Shown piece after piece: positions 1-7,833 of a stretch of 36,761 nt of DNA (position 1 is its first letter; each line of letters starts with the position of its first letter). Both the position numbers and the translations under genes were made by a program. A model generated the notes under the pieces. The model searched no databases and was not told the DNA's origin. It saw only the letters and a program-made list of their open reading frames with translations. The DNA lies in the NCBI GenBank assembly GCA_019912395.1, contig JAIOIH010000013.1:1-36761 (forward strand), written 5' to 3'. Source of the stretch: Flavobacteriales bacterium (GTDB lineage Bacteria > Bacteroidota > Bacteroidia > Flavobacteriales_F > PHOS-HE28).

Positions 1-56
1 CTTATCCCTGGCAGGTTGCTCTCCAGCAGTGCCTGCTTCCGTTATCACCGGCACAG

Positions 57-64
57 CAAAGATC
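57..64 (-). promoter_or_regulatory. Possible -7 promoter box pointing off the left edge
   Basis: On the minus strand this reads GATCTTTG, one base from the Bacteroidota -7 consensus TAnnTTTG and identical to boxes seen upstream of the genes at 27122 and 32298. No ATG follows on the minus strand before the window ends, so any gene it drives lies outside. The rest of positions 1-152 holds nothing recognisable. Confidence 0.2.
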
Positions 65-140
65 GAGGAACGACCAAACCAACATCCCGGCGAAATGCCG
101 ACCTTTAACAATCCGCGTACCTGATCAGGGGAAGCTTACA

Positions 141-148
141 CAACTTCG
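141..148 (+). promoter_or_regulatory. Possible -7 promoter box of the S4-domain gene
   Basis: The sequence CAACTTCG resembles TAnnTTTG and ends only 4 bases before the ATG at 153. If it is used, the transcript would be leaderless or nearly so. The match is imperfect and no clear -33 TTG was identified. Confidence 0.25.
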
Positions 149-152
149 CCCC

Positions 153-518
153 ATGCGCTTGGACAAATTCCTCTGGTGCGTGCGTCTGTGCAAAACGCGC
201 AGCGTGGCCGTGGAGGCCTGCAAGCGTGGCCATGTGCAACTGAATGAACACGTAGCCAAGGCCAGTGGGGAGGTGAAGGAAGGCGACCGCATCGCCGTGC
301 GCCAAGCGCCGATCTGGCGGAAGTTCGAAGTGGTGCAGATCCCTGCTTCCCGCGTGGGCGCCAAACGGGTCCCGGAACTGCTCAAAGACGTTACGCCTTG
401 GGAAGACCTGGAGAAGCAGGAGATTGCACGAAAGGTGCGCACGGCCAGCCGCGAGCCGGGAGCAGGGCGCCCCACCAAGCGCGACAGGAGGGACTTGGAG
501 CGGTTCCAAGGGGAGTAG
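153..518 (+). CDS. RNA-binding S4 domain protein (Hsp15-like)
   Basis: A 121-residue protein that opens with MRLDKFLWCVRL, the hallmark of small S4-domain proteins of the Hsp15/YlmH type. Residues about 1-65 form the S4 fold: the R-L-D-K-F-L-W start, the K-T-R-S segment, and a 'G-H-V-Q-L-N' turn. The tail (about 90-121) is very basic and acidic-mixed (TKRDRRDLERF), typical of this family. Hsp15 binds the free 50S subunit carrying nascent chains during heat stress; that exact role here is inferred from family membership. The ATG at 153 is the natural start because the S4 motif begins at residue 2. It stands alone, followed by the membrane-protein gene at 650 in the same direction. Confidence 0.85.
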   Translation: MRLDKFLWCVRLCKTRSVAVEACKRGHVQLNEHVAKASGEVKEGDRIAVRQAPIWRKFEVVQIPASRVGAKRVPELLKDVTPWEDLEKQEIARKVRTASREPGAGRPTKRDRRDLERFQGE

Positions 519-649
519 CTCGGTGGCCCATTCTCTACGAACTACATCCTGCGCCCTTGCTCGCAAGTGATCCAGTACCAACGTTCACATCAATAGGCAG
601 GACCTGTCGGAACCGCACCAACTACCTTCAGCCCGCAGATCATCACTCC

Positions 650-1003
650 ATGAAGCTCCTCATCCGCATCCTGCTCTCCACCATCGCCGTGCTGGTGGCG
701 GACCTGCTGCTATCCGGCGTGCATGCGCCCGACTTCAAAACGGGCCTGCTGGTGGCCGTGGTGCTGGGCTTGCTCAACGCCGTACTGCGCCCACTGCTGA
801 TCCTGTTCACCCTGCCGGTCACCGTGCTCACCCTCGGCCTGTTCGTGCTGGTGATCAACGCCGCCATGGTGATGCTTGCGGCGCGCATCGTGCCCGGCTT
901 CACCGTGAACGGCTTCTGGTGGGCGCTCTTCTTCAGCGTGGTGATGTGGGCCGTGCAAAGCGTGCTGCTGAAGCTGGACGGCGGGGAGCAGCGGGCGCGC
1001 TAG
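650..1003 (+). CDS. Phage-holin-like (DUF360-type) four-helix membrane protein
   Basis: A 117-residue, very hydrophobic protein with about four membrane segments (roughly residues 3-22, 29-47, 54-78 and 90-110). The pattern of a short loop 'LNAVLRPLL' followed by 'LPVTVLTLGLF' and 'NAAMVMLAA' is typical of the DUF360/phage holin family 4 superfamily common in bacterial chromosomes. The name comes from homology; the cellular function is unknown and a lytic role should not be assumed. The ATG at 650 is preferred because translation further upstream adds a sequence with no membrane or signal character. It ends in a short charged tail. Confidence 0.8.
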   Translation: MKLLIRILLSTIAVLVADLLLSGVHAPDFKTGLLVAVVLGLLNAVLRPLLILFTLPVTVLTLGLFVLVINAAMVMLAARIVPGFTVNGFWWALFFSVVMWAVQSVLLKLDGGEQRAR

Positions 1004-1047
1004 GCCTGCGGCCGCCACCCGTTGTCGTGCTTGTAAACCCGGGATGA

Positions 1048-1077
1048 ACGCCCTGCGGGCGTCCGGGTCTGCTTTTT
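1048..1077 (+). terminator. Weak possible terminator
   Basis: ACGCCC-TGC-GGGCGT forms a 6-bp stem with a 3-base loop, followed about ten bases later by TTTTT. The gap between stem and T-run is longer than in a classical intrinsic terminator. Confidence 0.25.
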
Positions 1078-1252
1078 GAACCACGGATGGACACGGATGA
1101 ACACGGATAAATGAAACGGCAGCCGTACGTACCTGCCTTGATGCCCTGCGAGCATCCGGCCGTGTTGTTCGGGTCCGATGTATAGCGGACCACGAATGAG
1201 CACGGATCAATGCCATCCTGCTCCGTGTCCATCGGTGTGTATCCGTGGTTCC
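1078..1252 (+). repeat. Foldback element made of CACGGATGAA-type words
   Basis: The left arm (1078-1115) is a tandem run of a roughly 10-base word (CACGGATGGA, CACGGATGAA, CACGGATAAA). The right arm (1221-1252) carries the same words in reverse complement (CTCCGTGTCC ... ATCCGTGGTTC). A further short copy in direct orientation lies at 1191-1210. The core between the arms is not repetitive. The element occupies the gap directly upstream of the E1 dehydrogenase gene. Words like this recur in intergenic DNA of several bacterial phyla; that statement is from memory. Confidence 0.65.
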
Positions 1253-1299
1253 CTCTTTCAGCCGACCGTGCCGGTAGGCGCGGGCCGGATCACAAGCCG

Positions 1300-1307
1300 T
1301 ATTTTAG
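1300..1307 (+). promoter_or_regulatory. Possible -7 promoter box of the E1 gene
   Basis: TATTTTAG resembles TAnnTTTG and lies 20 bases before the ATG at 1328, just after the foldback repeat. Confidence 0.25.
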
Positions 1308-1327
1308 CCGTTCCTGTAAAACTGACC

Positions 1328-3427
1328 ATGCCAGCGATCACCACCCGGACGGAACACGAAGAGAAAAGCCTCGATCAAGCGACGCTGCTGAAGGCTTGGG
1401 AGTTGATGTGTACCGCCAAGGCGATGACGGACCTCTATGAGGAGCACGCCAAGTTCACCAGCAAATACGTCCATGCCACCTCGCGCGGGCATGAAGCCAT
1501 TCAACTCGCCCTAGGCCTTCAATTGAAACCCCAGGATTTCGTGGCGCCCTACTACCGCGACGACAGCATCCTGCTCGCCATCGGCATGCGGCCCTACGAG
1601 CTGATGCTGCAACTGATGGCCAAGCGCGACGACCCCTTCAGCGGGGGCCGCTCCTACTACTGCCACCCCAGCCTGCGGCGCGACGATATGCCGAAGATCC
1701 CGCACCAGAGCAGCGCCACGGGCATGCAGGCCATCCCCACTACCGGCGTGGCCATGGGAGTGCAGTACAAGGAACTCCTGGGCATCGCGGAGAACCACGG
1801 CGGCGAGGCGCCGGTGGTGGTGTGCTCCATCGGTGATGCCGCCATGACGGAAGGTGAAGTGAGCGAGGCCTTGCACATGGCGGTGCTGAAGAGGTTGCCC
1901 ATCATCTACTTGGTGCAGGACAACGAATGGGACATCAGCGCCACGGCGGAGGAGATCCGCGCCAATGATGCAAGCCACTATGCCCGTGGCTTCAAGGGAT
2001 TGGAAGTGCGCCAGGTGGACGGCACGGACTTTCTCGCCAGCCATGCCCTGTTGCATGAGGTGATCAACACCGTGCGGAAGGAACGCCGTCCGTTCCTGGT
2101 CCACGCCAAGGTGCCGCTGCTCAACCACCACACCAGCGGTGTGCGCATGGAGTTCTACCGCAGCGAGCAGGACCTGGCGGAGCATCGTAAACGCGATCCG
2201 CAGCCCCGCTTCTTCCAGCAATTGCGCGACCTCGGGATCCAGCACCAAGGCTTGAAGGAACTGGAGAAAAGGGCCATCGACCTGGTGAAGTCCGATTTTG
2301 AGGAGGCCCGCTCCGCCGAGGACCCGCGTCCCGAGGACCTCTTCACGCATAAGTTCGCCCCCACGCCGGTAACGGATGAACAGGGCACACGTGAGCCCCC
2401 GGACAAGGAGCCCACGTTGATGGTGGATTGCGCGCTCTTCGCCATGCGCGAACTGATGCAGGAAGATCCCCGTGCCTTGCTGTACGGGCAGGACGTGGGC
2501 GCCCGGCTCGGAGGGGTGTTCCGCGAGGCCGCCACGCTGGGCCGCGATTTCGGGGAGCACCGTGTGTTCAACACCCCCATCCAGGAGGCCTTCATCATCG
2601 GTAGCACCGTGGGCATGAGCGCGGTCGGATTGAAGCCCATCGTGGAGGTGCAGTTCTCCGACTACATCTGGCCGGGACTGAACCAGCTCTTCACCGAGGT
2701 GGCCCGCAGCTGCTACCTGAGCAATGGCAAGTGGCCCGTGTCCTGCGTGATCCGCGTGCCCACCGGCGCGTACGGCAGCGGCGGGCCCTATCACAGCAGC
2801 AGCGTGGAGAGCGTGCTCTGCAACATCAAGGGCATCAAGGTGGCCTATCCCAGCAACGGCGCGGACATGAAAGGATTGATGAAGGCCGCCTTCCACGACC
2901 CGAACCCCGTGGTGATGCTGGAGCACAAGGGACTTTATTGGAGCAAACTGCCCGGCACGGAAGGCGCCAGGACCATCGAGCCCTCGGCGGATTACATCAT
3001 CCCCTTCGGAAAGGCGCGCATCGTGCAGGAAGCCGATCCGGCACACGTGGATGACGGGGAAGCCACGGTGATCGTTACGTACGGCATGGGCGTGTACTGG
3101 GCGCGGGCGGCTGCGAAGGAGTTCCCGGGCCGCGTCACCATCATCGACCTGCGCACCTTGGTGCCGTGGGATGAAACCACGGTGCTGGAGGCCGTGCGCC
3201 GACATGGCCGTTGCCTTGTGGTGACCGAGGAGGCCATCACCAACTCGTTCGCGCAGGCACTGGCGGGAAAGATCACCGCCGAATGCTTCGAGCACCTGGA
3301 TGCCCCCGTGCGCTACATCGGCTCGGAGGACATGCCGGCCATCCCGCTGAACAGCACGCTGGAAGCCGCCATGATCCCCAATGCGGAGAAGGTCGGGGCC
3401 GTCCTCAAGGAACTGCTGGCGTACTGA
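1328..3427 (+). CDS. Fused alpha/beta E1 component of a thiamine-dependent 2-oxoacid dehydrogenase complex
   Basis: A 699-residue fusion of the E1 alpha and beta subunits, which decarboxylate a 2-oxoacid with thiamine pyrophosphate (TPP) and pass the acyl group to the lipoyl domain of E2. Residues about 20-330 are the alpha part, with the TPP-binding pattern GDAAMTEGE at 169-177 and Asn199 in QDNEWDIS. From about 360 comes the beta part: a transketolase-like pyrimidine-binding domain (GQDVGARLGGVF, then NTPIQEAFIIG and the QFSDYIWP segment), then a C-terminal transketolase domain ending near 699. Such fused E1 proteins are common in Bacteroidota; whether the substrate is pyruvate or a branched-chain 2-oxoacid cannot be decided here. 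The ATG at 1328 is chosen because the upstream extension encodes repeat DNA. No E2 or E3 gene lies nearby. The hydrolase gene follows after 3 bases. Confidence 0.9.
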   Translation: MPAITTRTEHEEKSLDQATLLKAWELMCTAKAMTDLYEEHAKFTSKYVHATSRGHEAIQLALGLQLKPQDFVAPYYRDDSILLAIGMRPYELMLQLMAKRDDPFSGGRSYYCHPSLRRDDMPKIPHQSSATGMQAIPTTGVAMGVQYKELLGIAENHGGEAPVVVCSIGDAAMTEGEVSEALHMAVLKRLPIIYLVQDNEWDISATAEEIRANDASHYARGFKGLEVRQVDGTDFLASHALLHEVINTVRKERRPFLVHAKVPLLNHHTSGVRMEFYRSEQDLAEHRKRDPQPRFFQQLRDLGIQHQGLKELEKRAIDLVKSDFEEARSAEDPRPEDLFTHKFAPTPVTDEQGTREPPDKEPTLMVDCALFAMRELMQEDPRALLYGQDVGARLGGVFREAATLGRDFGEHRVFNTPIQEAFIIGSTVGMSAVGLKPIVEVQFSDYIWPGLNQLFTEVARSCYLSNGKWPVSCVIRVPTGAYGSGGPYHSSSVESVLCNIKGIKVAYPSNGADMKGLMKAAFHDPNPVVMLEHKGLYWSKLPGTEGARTIEPSADYIIPFGKARIVQEADPAHVDDGEATVIVTYGMGVYWARAAAKEFPGRVTIIDLRTLVPWDETTVLEAVRRHGRCLVVTEEAITNSFAQALAGKITAECFEHLDAPVRYIGSEDMPAIPLNSTLEAAMIPNAEKVGAVLKELLAY

Positions 3428-3430
3428 ACC

Positions 3431-4072
3431 GTGGAAGAACATCACCTCAGCGTATCCCGCACCGCACGCTATCACACGATCGGCGACCCTGCCAAGGCGC
3501 GGGAGCTCTGGATCGTGCTTCACGGATACGCGCAATTGGCGCGCTACTTCCTCCGGCCCTTCGTCGGCTTGGAAACGGATCGACTGATCGCTGCTCCCGA
3601 AGGGTTATCGCGCTTCTATACCGATGAAGACCACTCTCGCGTGGGGGCCACATGGATGACCCGTGAGGACCGGGAACAGGAGATCAACGACCAGGTCGCC
3701 TACTTGGACCGGTTGACCGAACATCTGCTTGGGTCTTGCGCGGCCGGCACTCCGGTGTCCGTGCTCGGCTTCTCGCAGGGCGTGGCCACCGCATGCCGCT
3801 GGGCCATGAAGGGCCGGACCGGATCTTCCCGTGTCGTGCTCTGGGGAGGAAACTTGCCACCGGAATTCACCGAGGATGAACTGGGTGATCGATGGAAGCG
3901 GACCGAAGTGGTGCTGGTGCATGGCGAACGTGACACCGTGGTGAACGAGCACGCACATGCCAGGAACGAGGCACGGCTGCGGGCTGCAGGTGTCCCCTTT
4001 CGCTCCGTCCGCTTTGAAGGAGGGCATGCCCTGGACACGCTGACGCTAAGAACCTGTTTGGGATCTCATTAA
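3431..4072 (+). CDS. Alpha/beta hydrolase, phospholipase/carboxylesterase-like
   Basis: A 213-residue serine hydrolase. The nucleophile elbow is G-F-S-Q-G with Ser115; Asp168 in HGERDTVV and His199 in GGHALD complete a plausible catalytic triad, and HGYAQ near residue 32 is the oxyanion-side motif. Length and motifs match the YpfH/carboxylesterase-2 group. No signal peptide is visible, so it should be cytoplasmic. It starts with GTG 3 bases after the stop of the E1 gene, so the two are probably co-transcribed; no functional link is evident. The substrate is unknown. The end after the histidine (LRTCLGSH) is short, and a slightly truncated C-terminus is possible. Confidence 0.8.
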   Translation: MEEHHLSVSRTARYHTIGDPAKARELWIVLHGYAQLARYFLRPFVGLETDRLIAAPEGLSRFYTDEDHSRVGATWMTREDREQEINDQVAYLDRLTEHLLGSCAAGTPVSVLGFSQGVATACRWAMKGRTGSSRVVLWGGNLPPEFTEDELGDRWKRTEVVLVHGERDTVVNEHAHARNEARLRAAGVPFRSVRFEGGHALDTLTLRTCLGSH

Positions 4073-4090
4073 ACGCGGCCCCAGGCCCGA

Positions 4091-5998
4091 CTACTTTTCC
4101 GACTTCACCGTTTCCGACTTCCACTTTAGCAGGTCGTCGATTGTGCGCGTGCTCACACTGTGGTAATTGGGGCGCGCATTGCCGTAGATCTTCATTGCGA
4201 GGGCCTTGCCCTTCTCCGTGGCGATGAGTTCCTGATAGAGCGGCACCAGGAACTTCCGCCGACCCACCGTGGTGAGGAATTCATCCAGCTTCCCGTAGGC
4301 CTTGGTGTAGTTGTTCTTCACGCACTGCTCCAACCAGGCGGCCAGTATCTCGGAGTTGCCCGAAGCGGTGAAATGGAAGGTGGCATCGAGCTCGTCCATT
4401 TGCTTTTCGGTCTGCCCCACCGGCAAGTGACGGAGGAAGTGCATCCACTCGAAGGTGCTCCATCCTGATGAGGAAAGGTCCTTCGCCGGCGTACCCTTGC
4501 TCCACAGGGCCAACTGTTCGTCCACCTTGTTGAACTTGTCCGAGACCGGGATGATGACATCGGGTGGAATGCCGGGTTGATCGATCCATTGATCCAGGTC
4601 CATCCCCACGTTATCGGGCACCAAAAGCTCCTTCCTGATGTAGGTCTTGAACGTGTCCGTGGTGATGCTCTGGAACGCGAAGTGTTCGAAATAGCCGCGC
4701 AGGAAGGCATCGAACTTGGGGCGGCCCACCTTGCTCTCGATCACGCGCAGCATGGCATAGCCCTTCTCATAGGGCACATCCGTCATCCCGTCGTCGGGAT
4801 TGCGCCCAGCGAGGTCCAAGCGCAGTGCGCTGTCCTCGGGATGCTTGCCGGTGTTGAGCTGCGCAATGGTCGCCAGCAGGTCCTGGTAGCCGAGCAGGCT
4901 GGTCATGTCGTTGTAATCCTTGCCGTAGAGCTGCTCGGTGATGCGGTGCTCGAAGTAGACGGTGAAGCCCTCGTTCAGCCAGAAGTCGTTCCATGTGGCG
5001 TTGGTCACGAGATTACCGCTCCAGCTGTGCGCCAGCTCATGGGCCACCAAAGCCGTGAGCGAGCGGTCGCCCGCAAGGATGGTGGGCGTGGCAAAGGTGA
5101 GGCACGGGTTCTCCATGCCACCGAAGGGGAAGCTCGGCGGAAGAATGATCACGTCATAACGCCCCCAGCGGTATGGACCATACAGCTCCTCTGCGGCCTC
5201 CACCATTTTCTCCATGTCGGCCAGCTCCCACGCGGCGGTGTCCACCACGCTTCGTTCCGCGTAAACGCCGGTGCGCGTTCCGGTGGCCTTGAAGCCGAGG
5301 TCACCCACGGCCAAAGCGATCAAGTAGGACGGTATCCGCTTATCCATGCGAAAACTGTACGAACCGTCGGGGCTGTGCTCCTGCGGGTTGGTGGCGCTCA
5401 TCACAGCCATCAGTTCGGGGGGTACGGTGACATGCGCATCGTAGGTGATCCGGATCCCGGGGCTGTCCTGGATGGGGATCCACGTGCGGGTGAGGATGGC
5501 CTCGCCCTGTGTGAAGAGGAAGGGGAATTTCTTCTCCGCGGTCTGCGCCGGCGAAAGCCACTGCAACGCCTTGGCCCCCGGGCCGGTGTGGTAGGTGATG
5601 GCTACCTTGTCCATGCCCTTCGGCAGCGCAATGCGCAGCGCCCGCCCAAGGAAGGTGCTGTCCCCCAGGGAAAACACTGCCTCGGTGCCATCGCCCAAGG
5701 TCACCTTCTCGATGGTGAGGCCGTCGGTATCGAACACGACACTATCCCCGCCGTTGCGCTCCAGATCGTATGTGGCGGTGCCGCTGATGCGGTGCTTGTC
5801 CATGTCCACGTGGATGTTGAGGTCCAAGTGCGTGGCAACGGCCTCTTCGGGCCTTGCGAAACTGTGATGGTCCATGGCGTATCGGGTTGGTGCGCTGCGC
5901 TGGGAGGTCCTGGCCGGTTCCGGGGCAGTTGAATTGCCGCACCCACAGAGCGCTGGAAGCAAGAATGGCAAGATCGTGGCGAGGGAACGAATGATCAT
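4091..5998 (-). CDS. M1 family metallopeptidase, leukotriene-A4-hydrolase-like lipoprotein
   Basis: A 635-residue zinc aminopeptidase. The exopeptidase motif F-G-G-M-E-N is present, followed by the zinc site HELAH at 320-324 with the third ligand Glu343 in LNEGF; the 23-residue spacing from the first His to this Glu is that of the M1 family. The N-terminal ~200 residues form the beta-sandwich domain, and the last ~150 residues (KNNYTKAYGKL ... ) match the helical C-terminal domain of the leukotriene A4 hydrolase branch. The start at 5998 gives MIIRSLATILPFLLPALCGC, a lipoprotein signal with a lipobox ending in Cys, so it is likely anchored in the envelope and digests peptides there. An upstream in-frame ATG at 6043 would spoil the signal. 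It converges on the hydrolase gene with only 18 bases between them. Confidence 0.93.
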   Translation of the reverse strand: MIIRSLATILPFLLPALCGCGNSTAPEPARTSQRSAPTRYAMDHHSFARPEEAVATHLDLNIHVDMDKHRISGTATYDLERNGGDSVVFDTDGLTIEKVTLGDGTEAVFSLGDSTFLGRALRIALPKGMDKVAITYHTGPGAKALQWLSPAQTAEKKFPFLFTQGEAILTRTWIPIQDSPGIRITYDAHVTVPPELMAVMSATNPQEHSPDGSYSFRMDKRIPSYLIALAVGDLGFKATGTRTGVYAERSVVDTAAWELADMEKMVEAAEELYGPYRWGRYDVIILPPSFPFGGMENPCLTFATPTILAGDRSLTALVAHELAHSWSGNLVTNATWNDFWLNEGFTVYFEHRITEQLYGKDYNDMTSLLGYQDLLATIAQLNTGKHPEDSALRLDLAGRNPDDGMTDVPYEKGYAMLRVIESKVGRPKFDAFLRGYFEHFAFQSITTDTFKTYIRKELLVPDNVGMDLDQWIDQPGIPPDVIIPVSDKFNKVDEQLALWSKGTPAKDLSSSGWSTFEWMHFLRHLPVGQTEKQMDELDATFHFTASGNSEILAAWLEQCVKNNYTKAYGKLDEFLTTVGRRKFLVPLYQELIATEKGKALAMKIYGNARPNYHSVSTRTIDDLLKWKSETVKSEK

Positions 5999-6017
5999 GG
6001 AGCGTTCAGGAGGGGGC

Positions 6018-6025
6018 CAAAGGTA
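6018..6025 (-). promoter_or_regulatory. -7 promoter box of the M1 peptidase gene
   Basis: The minus strand reads TACCTTTG, a perfect TAnnTTTG match, 19 bases before the start codon at 5998. No convincing -33 TTG at normal spacing was seen. Confidence 0.45.
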
Positions 6026-6092
6026 GAAGACCATGCAAAGCACTCGCGAAAAACACGATTGCGTGCCGGAGGAGGATGCTCAACAAATGTGA

Positions 6093-6122
6093 ATGGGGCC
6101 GTCTCAACAGAGACGACCCCAC
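6093..6122 (-). terminator. Terminator hairpin downstream of tRNA-Pro
   Basis: On the minus strand GTGGGG-T-CGTCTC, loop TGTT, GAGACG-G-CCCCAT makes a long, nearly perfect stem just downstream of the tRNA. The following U-tract is weak (TTCACATTTG), so part of its function could be RNA processing rather than termination. Confidence 0.55.
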
Positions 6123-6128
6123 TTCCAG

Positions 6129-6202
6129 TCGGGGTGACTGGATTCGAACCAGCGGCCCCTTGCACCCCATGCAAGTGCGCTACCGGGCTGCGCCACACCC
6201 CG
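6129..6202 (-). tRNA. tRNA-Pro (anticodon GGG)
   Basis: The minus strand folds into a full cloverleaf of 74 nt: acceptor CGGGGTG paired with CACCCCG, D-arm GCGC/GCGC, anticodon stem CTTGC/GCAAG with loop ATGGGGT (anticodon GGG, which reads CCC/CCU proline codons), and T-arm ACTGG/CCAGT in sequence context CTGG-TTCGAAT-CCAG. The discriminator base is A. The CCA end is not encoded. Confidence 0.95.
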
Positions 6203-6209
6203 AATTTCC

Positions 6210-6282
6210 TTGTCCCGCATTTCGAACCAGCGACCCTCCCGCCCCATGGCGGGATGCGCTCCCGGGCTGCGCTACACCCCTA
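6210..6282 (-). pseudogene. Broken copy of tRNA-Pro(GGG)
   Basis: Directly upstream of the intact tRNA in the same direction lies a copy that keeps the 5' acceptor strand (AGGGGTG), the D-arm (GCGC/GCGC) and the T-loop start (GCTGGTTCGAA). After the T-loop the sequence no longer matches: neither the T-stem 3' strand nor the acceptor 3' strand can pair. The anticodon arm can fold as TCCCG/CGGGA with an 8-base loop CCATGGGG, one base longer than normal, or as a 7-bp stem with a 4-base loop. It is most likely a decayed tandem duplicate. Confidence 0.7.
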
Positions 6283-6323
6283 AGAGGGCGCGAATGTAAT
6301 ATCTGGGGCCTACACGCCGCAGT

Positions 6324-6358
6324 AAAAAAGAGGAGGACGGCATTCCGACGACCCTCCC
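6324..6358 (-). terminator. Likely intrinsic terminator of the kinase-side operon
   Basis: On the minus strand GGAGG...CGG, loop AATG, CCG-T-CCTCC is followed by CTCTTTTTT. The hairpin has bulges but the T-run is good. It lies downstream of the small ORF at 6571 and the kinase, and upstream of the tRNA pair. The rest of 6359-6570 shows no gene. Confidence 0.5.
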
Positions 6359-6570
6359 CATGGACCCCGGGCGAGGCCGGAACGAGGATCACCTGATCAC
6401 AGCCGTGGAAGCAGAACACGGTCCTCAACATGCATCACCCCGTTCGATCGGCGAACAGCCACACGGAAAGGAAGCTCCATGATCCACGAAGCGCGATAAT
6501 TCCGGACACCCCCTTCCTTGGATACCTGAACTGGGCATTTCGAAGAATACTGAAGCTGTCCGCCAAGCCC

Positions 6571-6669
6571 CTACCAGTCCGTGGCCTGGAACAGGAGCAC
6601 CAGAACGCCCATCGCAAGCAGGGCGATGAAAAGCAGATAATCCAGCAGGCGTTGTTTCAGGGATCTCAT
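6571..6669 (-). CDS. Tiny single-pass membrane peptide (32 aa)
   Basis: A short ORF starting with ATG at 6669: MRSLKQRLLDYL followed by a hydrophobic stretch (FIALLAMGVLVLLF) and a stop. It has a positively charged start and one clear membrane helix, the layout of many real small membrane proteins in Bacteroidota. It lies about 110 bases downstream of the kinase on the same strand. No homologue is recognised, and a hydrophobic run of this length can arise by chance. Confidence 0.35.
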   Translation of the reverse strand: MRSLKQRLLDYLLFIALLAMGVLVLLFQATDW

Positions 6670-6781
6670 GGCGATGGCATTTCCACAGGTCCAAATGTCC
6701 TTGTCCCGTTCCGGTTCCACCATACCCACAATTAGGGATATTTGCTTTCGGCCTACTTCGCCCGGACCGGCCACGGCGTGT

Positions 6782-7378
6782 TCATGCGATGGGAACCTCA
6801 ATGCTGACCGTGGTACAGCGGTTGACGGTGGAATCGACCAACATGGTGCCGCCCGCTTTTCCCGTTCTGGACCGCACGTTGTCCACGCCCATTCCGTCCT
6901 TCCGCCCTGCCGGGTAGAAGCCGGCACCATTGTCGCTTACGGTGATGCTGAACCGTTCGGGCATTCGGGTGGGCGCTATGCTGATCTCGGATGGATGCGC
7001 ATGCTTCAGCGCATTGGCCACCAGTTCCTGAACGATGTGATGGACGGCGATCTCCGTGGAACGTTCCATGCGCTGGTCCGACCCGAAAATGTTCAGTTCC
7101 ACATCCAGCCGACCCTTAATGGCGATGCTGTCCCGCAGGTCCTGCAAGGCGTGGCCAAGACCGAATTCCGCCAATGCTCCCTTGATCATGTCGTGCGATA
7201 TGCGGCGCACTTCCTCCACTGCATCATCGAGCAACCGGTTAACCTTGTTGAATTGCGCACTCTGTTCCACGTTCAGCGCGTCCGCGCACACCTCCAAGGC
7301 CCTGAACTGGTGCCTGATGGCGCTGAGCTTGCTGCCCAACCGGTGGTGCAGGTCCTTGGCGATGCGGTTGTGCTCCAC
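6782..7378 (-). pseudogene. NarL-family sensor histidine kinase core, probably frame-disrupted
   Basis: Encodes the catalytic half of a HisKA_3-type kinase, about 198 residues from a possible GTG at 7378. The dimerisation/phosphoacceptor helix has NRIAKDLHHRLG with the phosphoacceptor His at residue 11. The ATP-binding domain shows the N-box (ELVANALKHA), the G1 box (DNGAGF) and the G2-like GMGVDN. Nothing precedes the phosphoacceptor helix in this frame: a TAG lies immediately upstream, whereas the coding-looking sequence continues in another frame (see 7379-7640). It lies downstream of the LuxR-type regulator on the same strand and was presumably its partner. Either a frameshift has broken it or it is a minimal cytoplasmic kinase translated from the GTG. 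Confidence 0.65.
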
Positions 7379-7640
7379 GTCCTAACCCGCTTGCAAGGCC
7401 TTTTTCGGGATCGACATCCCGCAAATTCCAGCTTACGTTCTTCAAGGAAACCACCCGAGCGTTGTCCTTCGCCTCCAGCGCCACTTCAAGCCGCCGATCG
7501 ATCAGATCACCTTCGTCATTCGTGTGCGCCCTGAAGTTCATTCCACCCACCGCTTCCTCATCCACTTCATGCCGCGCCCCCTCCAGATAGGCCTTGCAAT
7601 GCAGGATCACCATGCCCGCGTTCTTCTCAACAGGGCAGAT
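7379..7640 (-). pseudogene. Upstream coding remnant out of frame with the kinase core
   Basis: From about 7640 down to the kinase, one minus-strand frame reads as plausible protein (ICPVEKNAGMVILHCKAYL ... RRLEVALEAKDNARVVSLKN ... DPEKGLASG) and then runs past the start of the kinase core in the wrong frame. The switch to the kinase frame would be needed near 7380-7390, where the kinase frame has a TAG. I do not recognise the domain. It could be the N-terminal input region of the kinase separated by a frameshift, or an unrelated fragment. Positions 7641-7833 show no supported gene. Confidence 0.4.
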
Positions 7641-7833
7641 CGGCGTGGCACTTGATGGAAGGGGGCGATAGGCGGCTTTGGAACATCATCCGCATGACCC
7701 GTCTTCACCTCCTGCTCGTTCCCGTAACCCTGGTCCTGGACCGTAAAGGGGTGACATCCGGCAATGAAAGCAGGTCCGCAGCTTTTGTCCTGGTTTCCAT
7801 GGTGATGCAGGTGGGAGCTCAAGGGACTTCAGT

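Noticed and set aside
1511-3535. Long minus-strand open frame opposite the E1 gene
   Set aside because: High-GC antisense shadow of a well-supported gene; its translation is His/Gly/Ala-rich with no domain.
4577-5932. Plus-strand open frame opposite the M1 peptidase
   Set aside because: Antisense shadow; the M1 motifs prove the minus strand is coding.
6059-6396. Plus-strand frames across the tRNA region
   Set aside because: Typical spurious ORFs read through tRNA antisense sequence.
7607-7822. 71-codon minus-strand ORF between regulator and kinase
   Set aside because: No domain, unfavourable composition, and it overlaps another coding-like frame.
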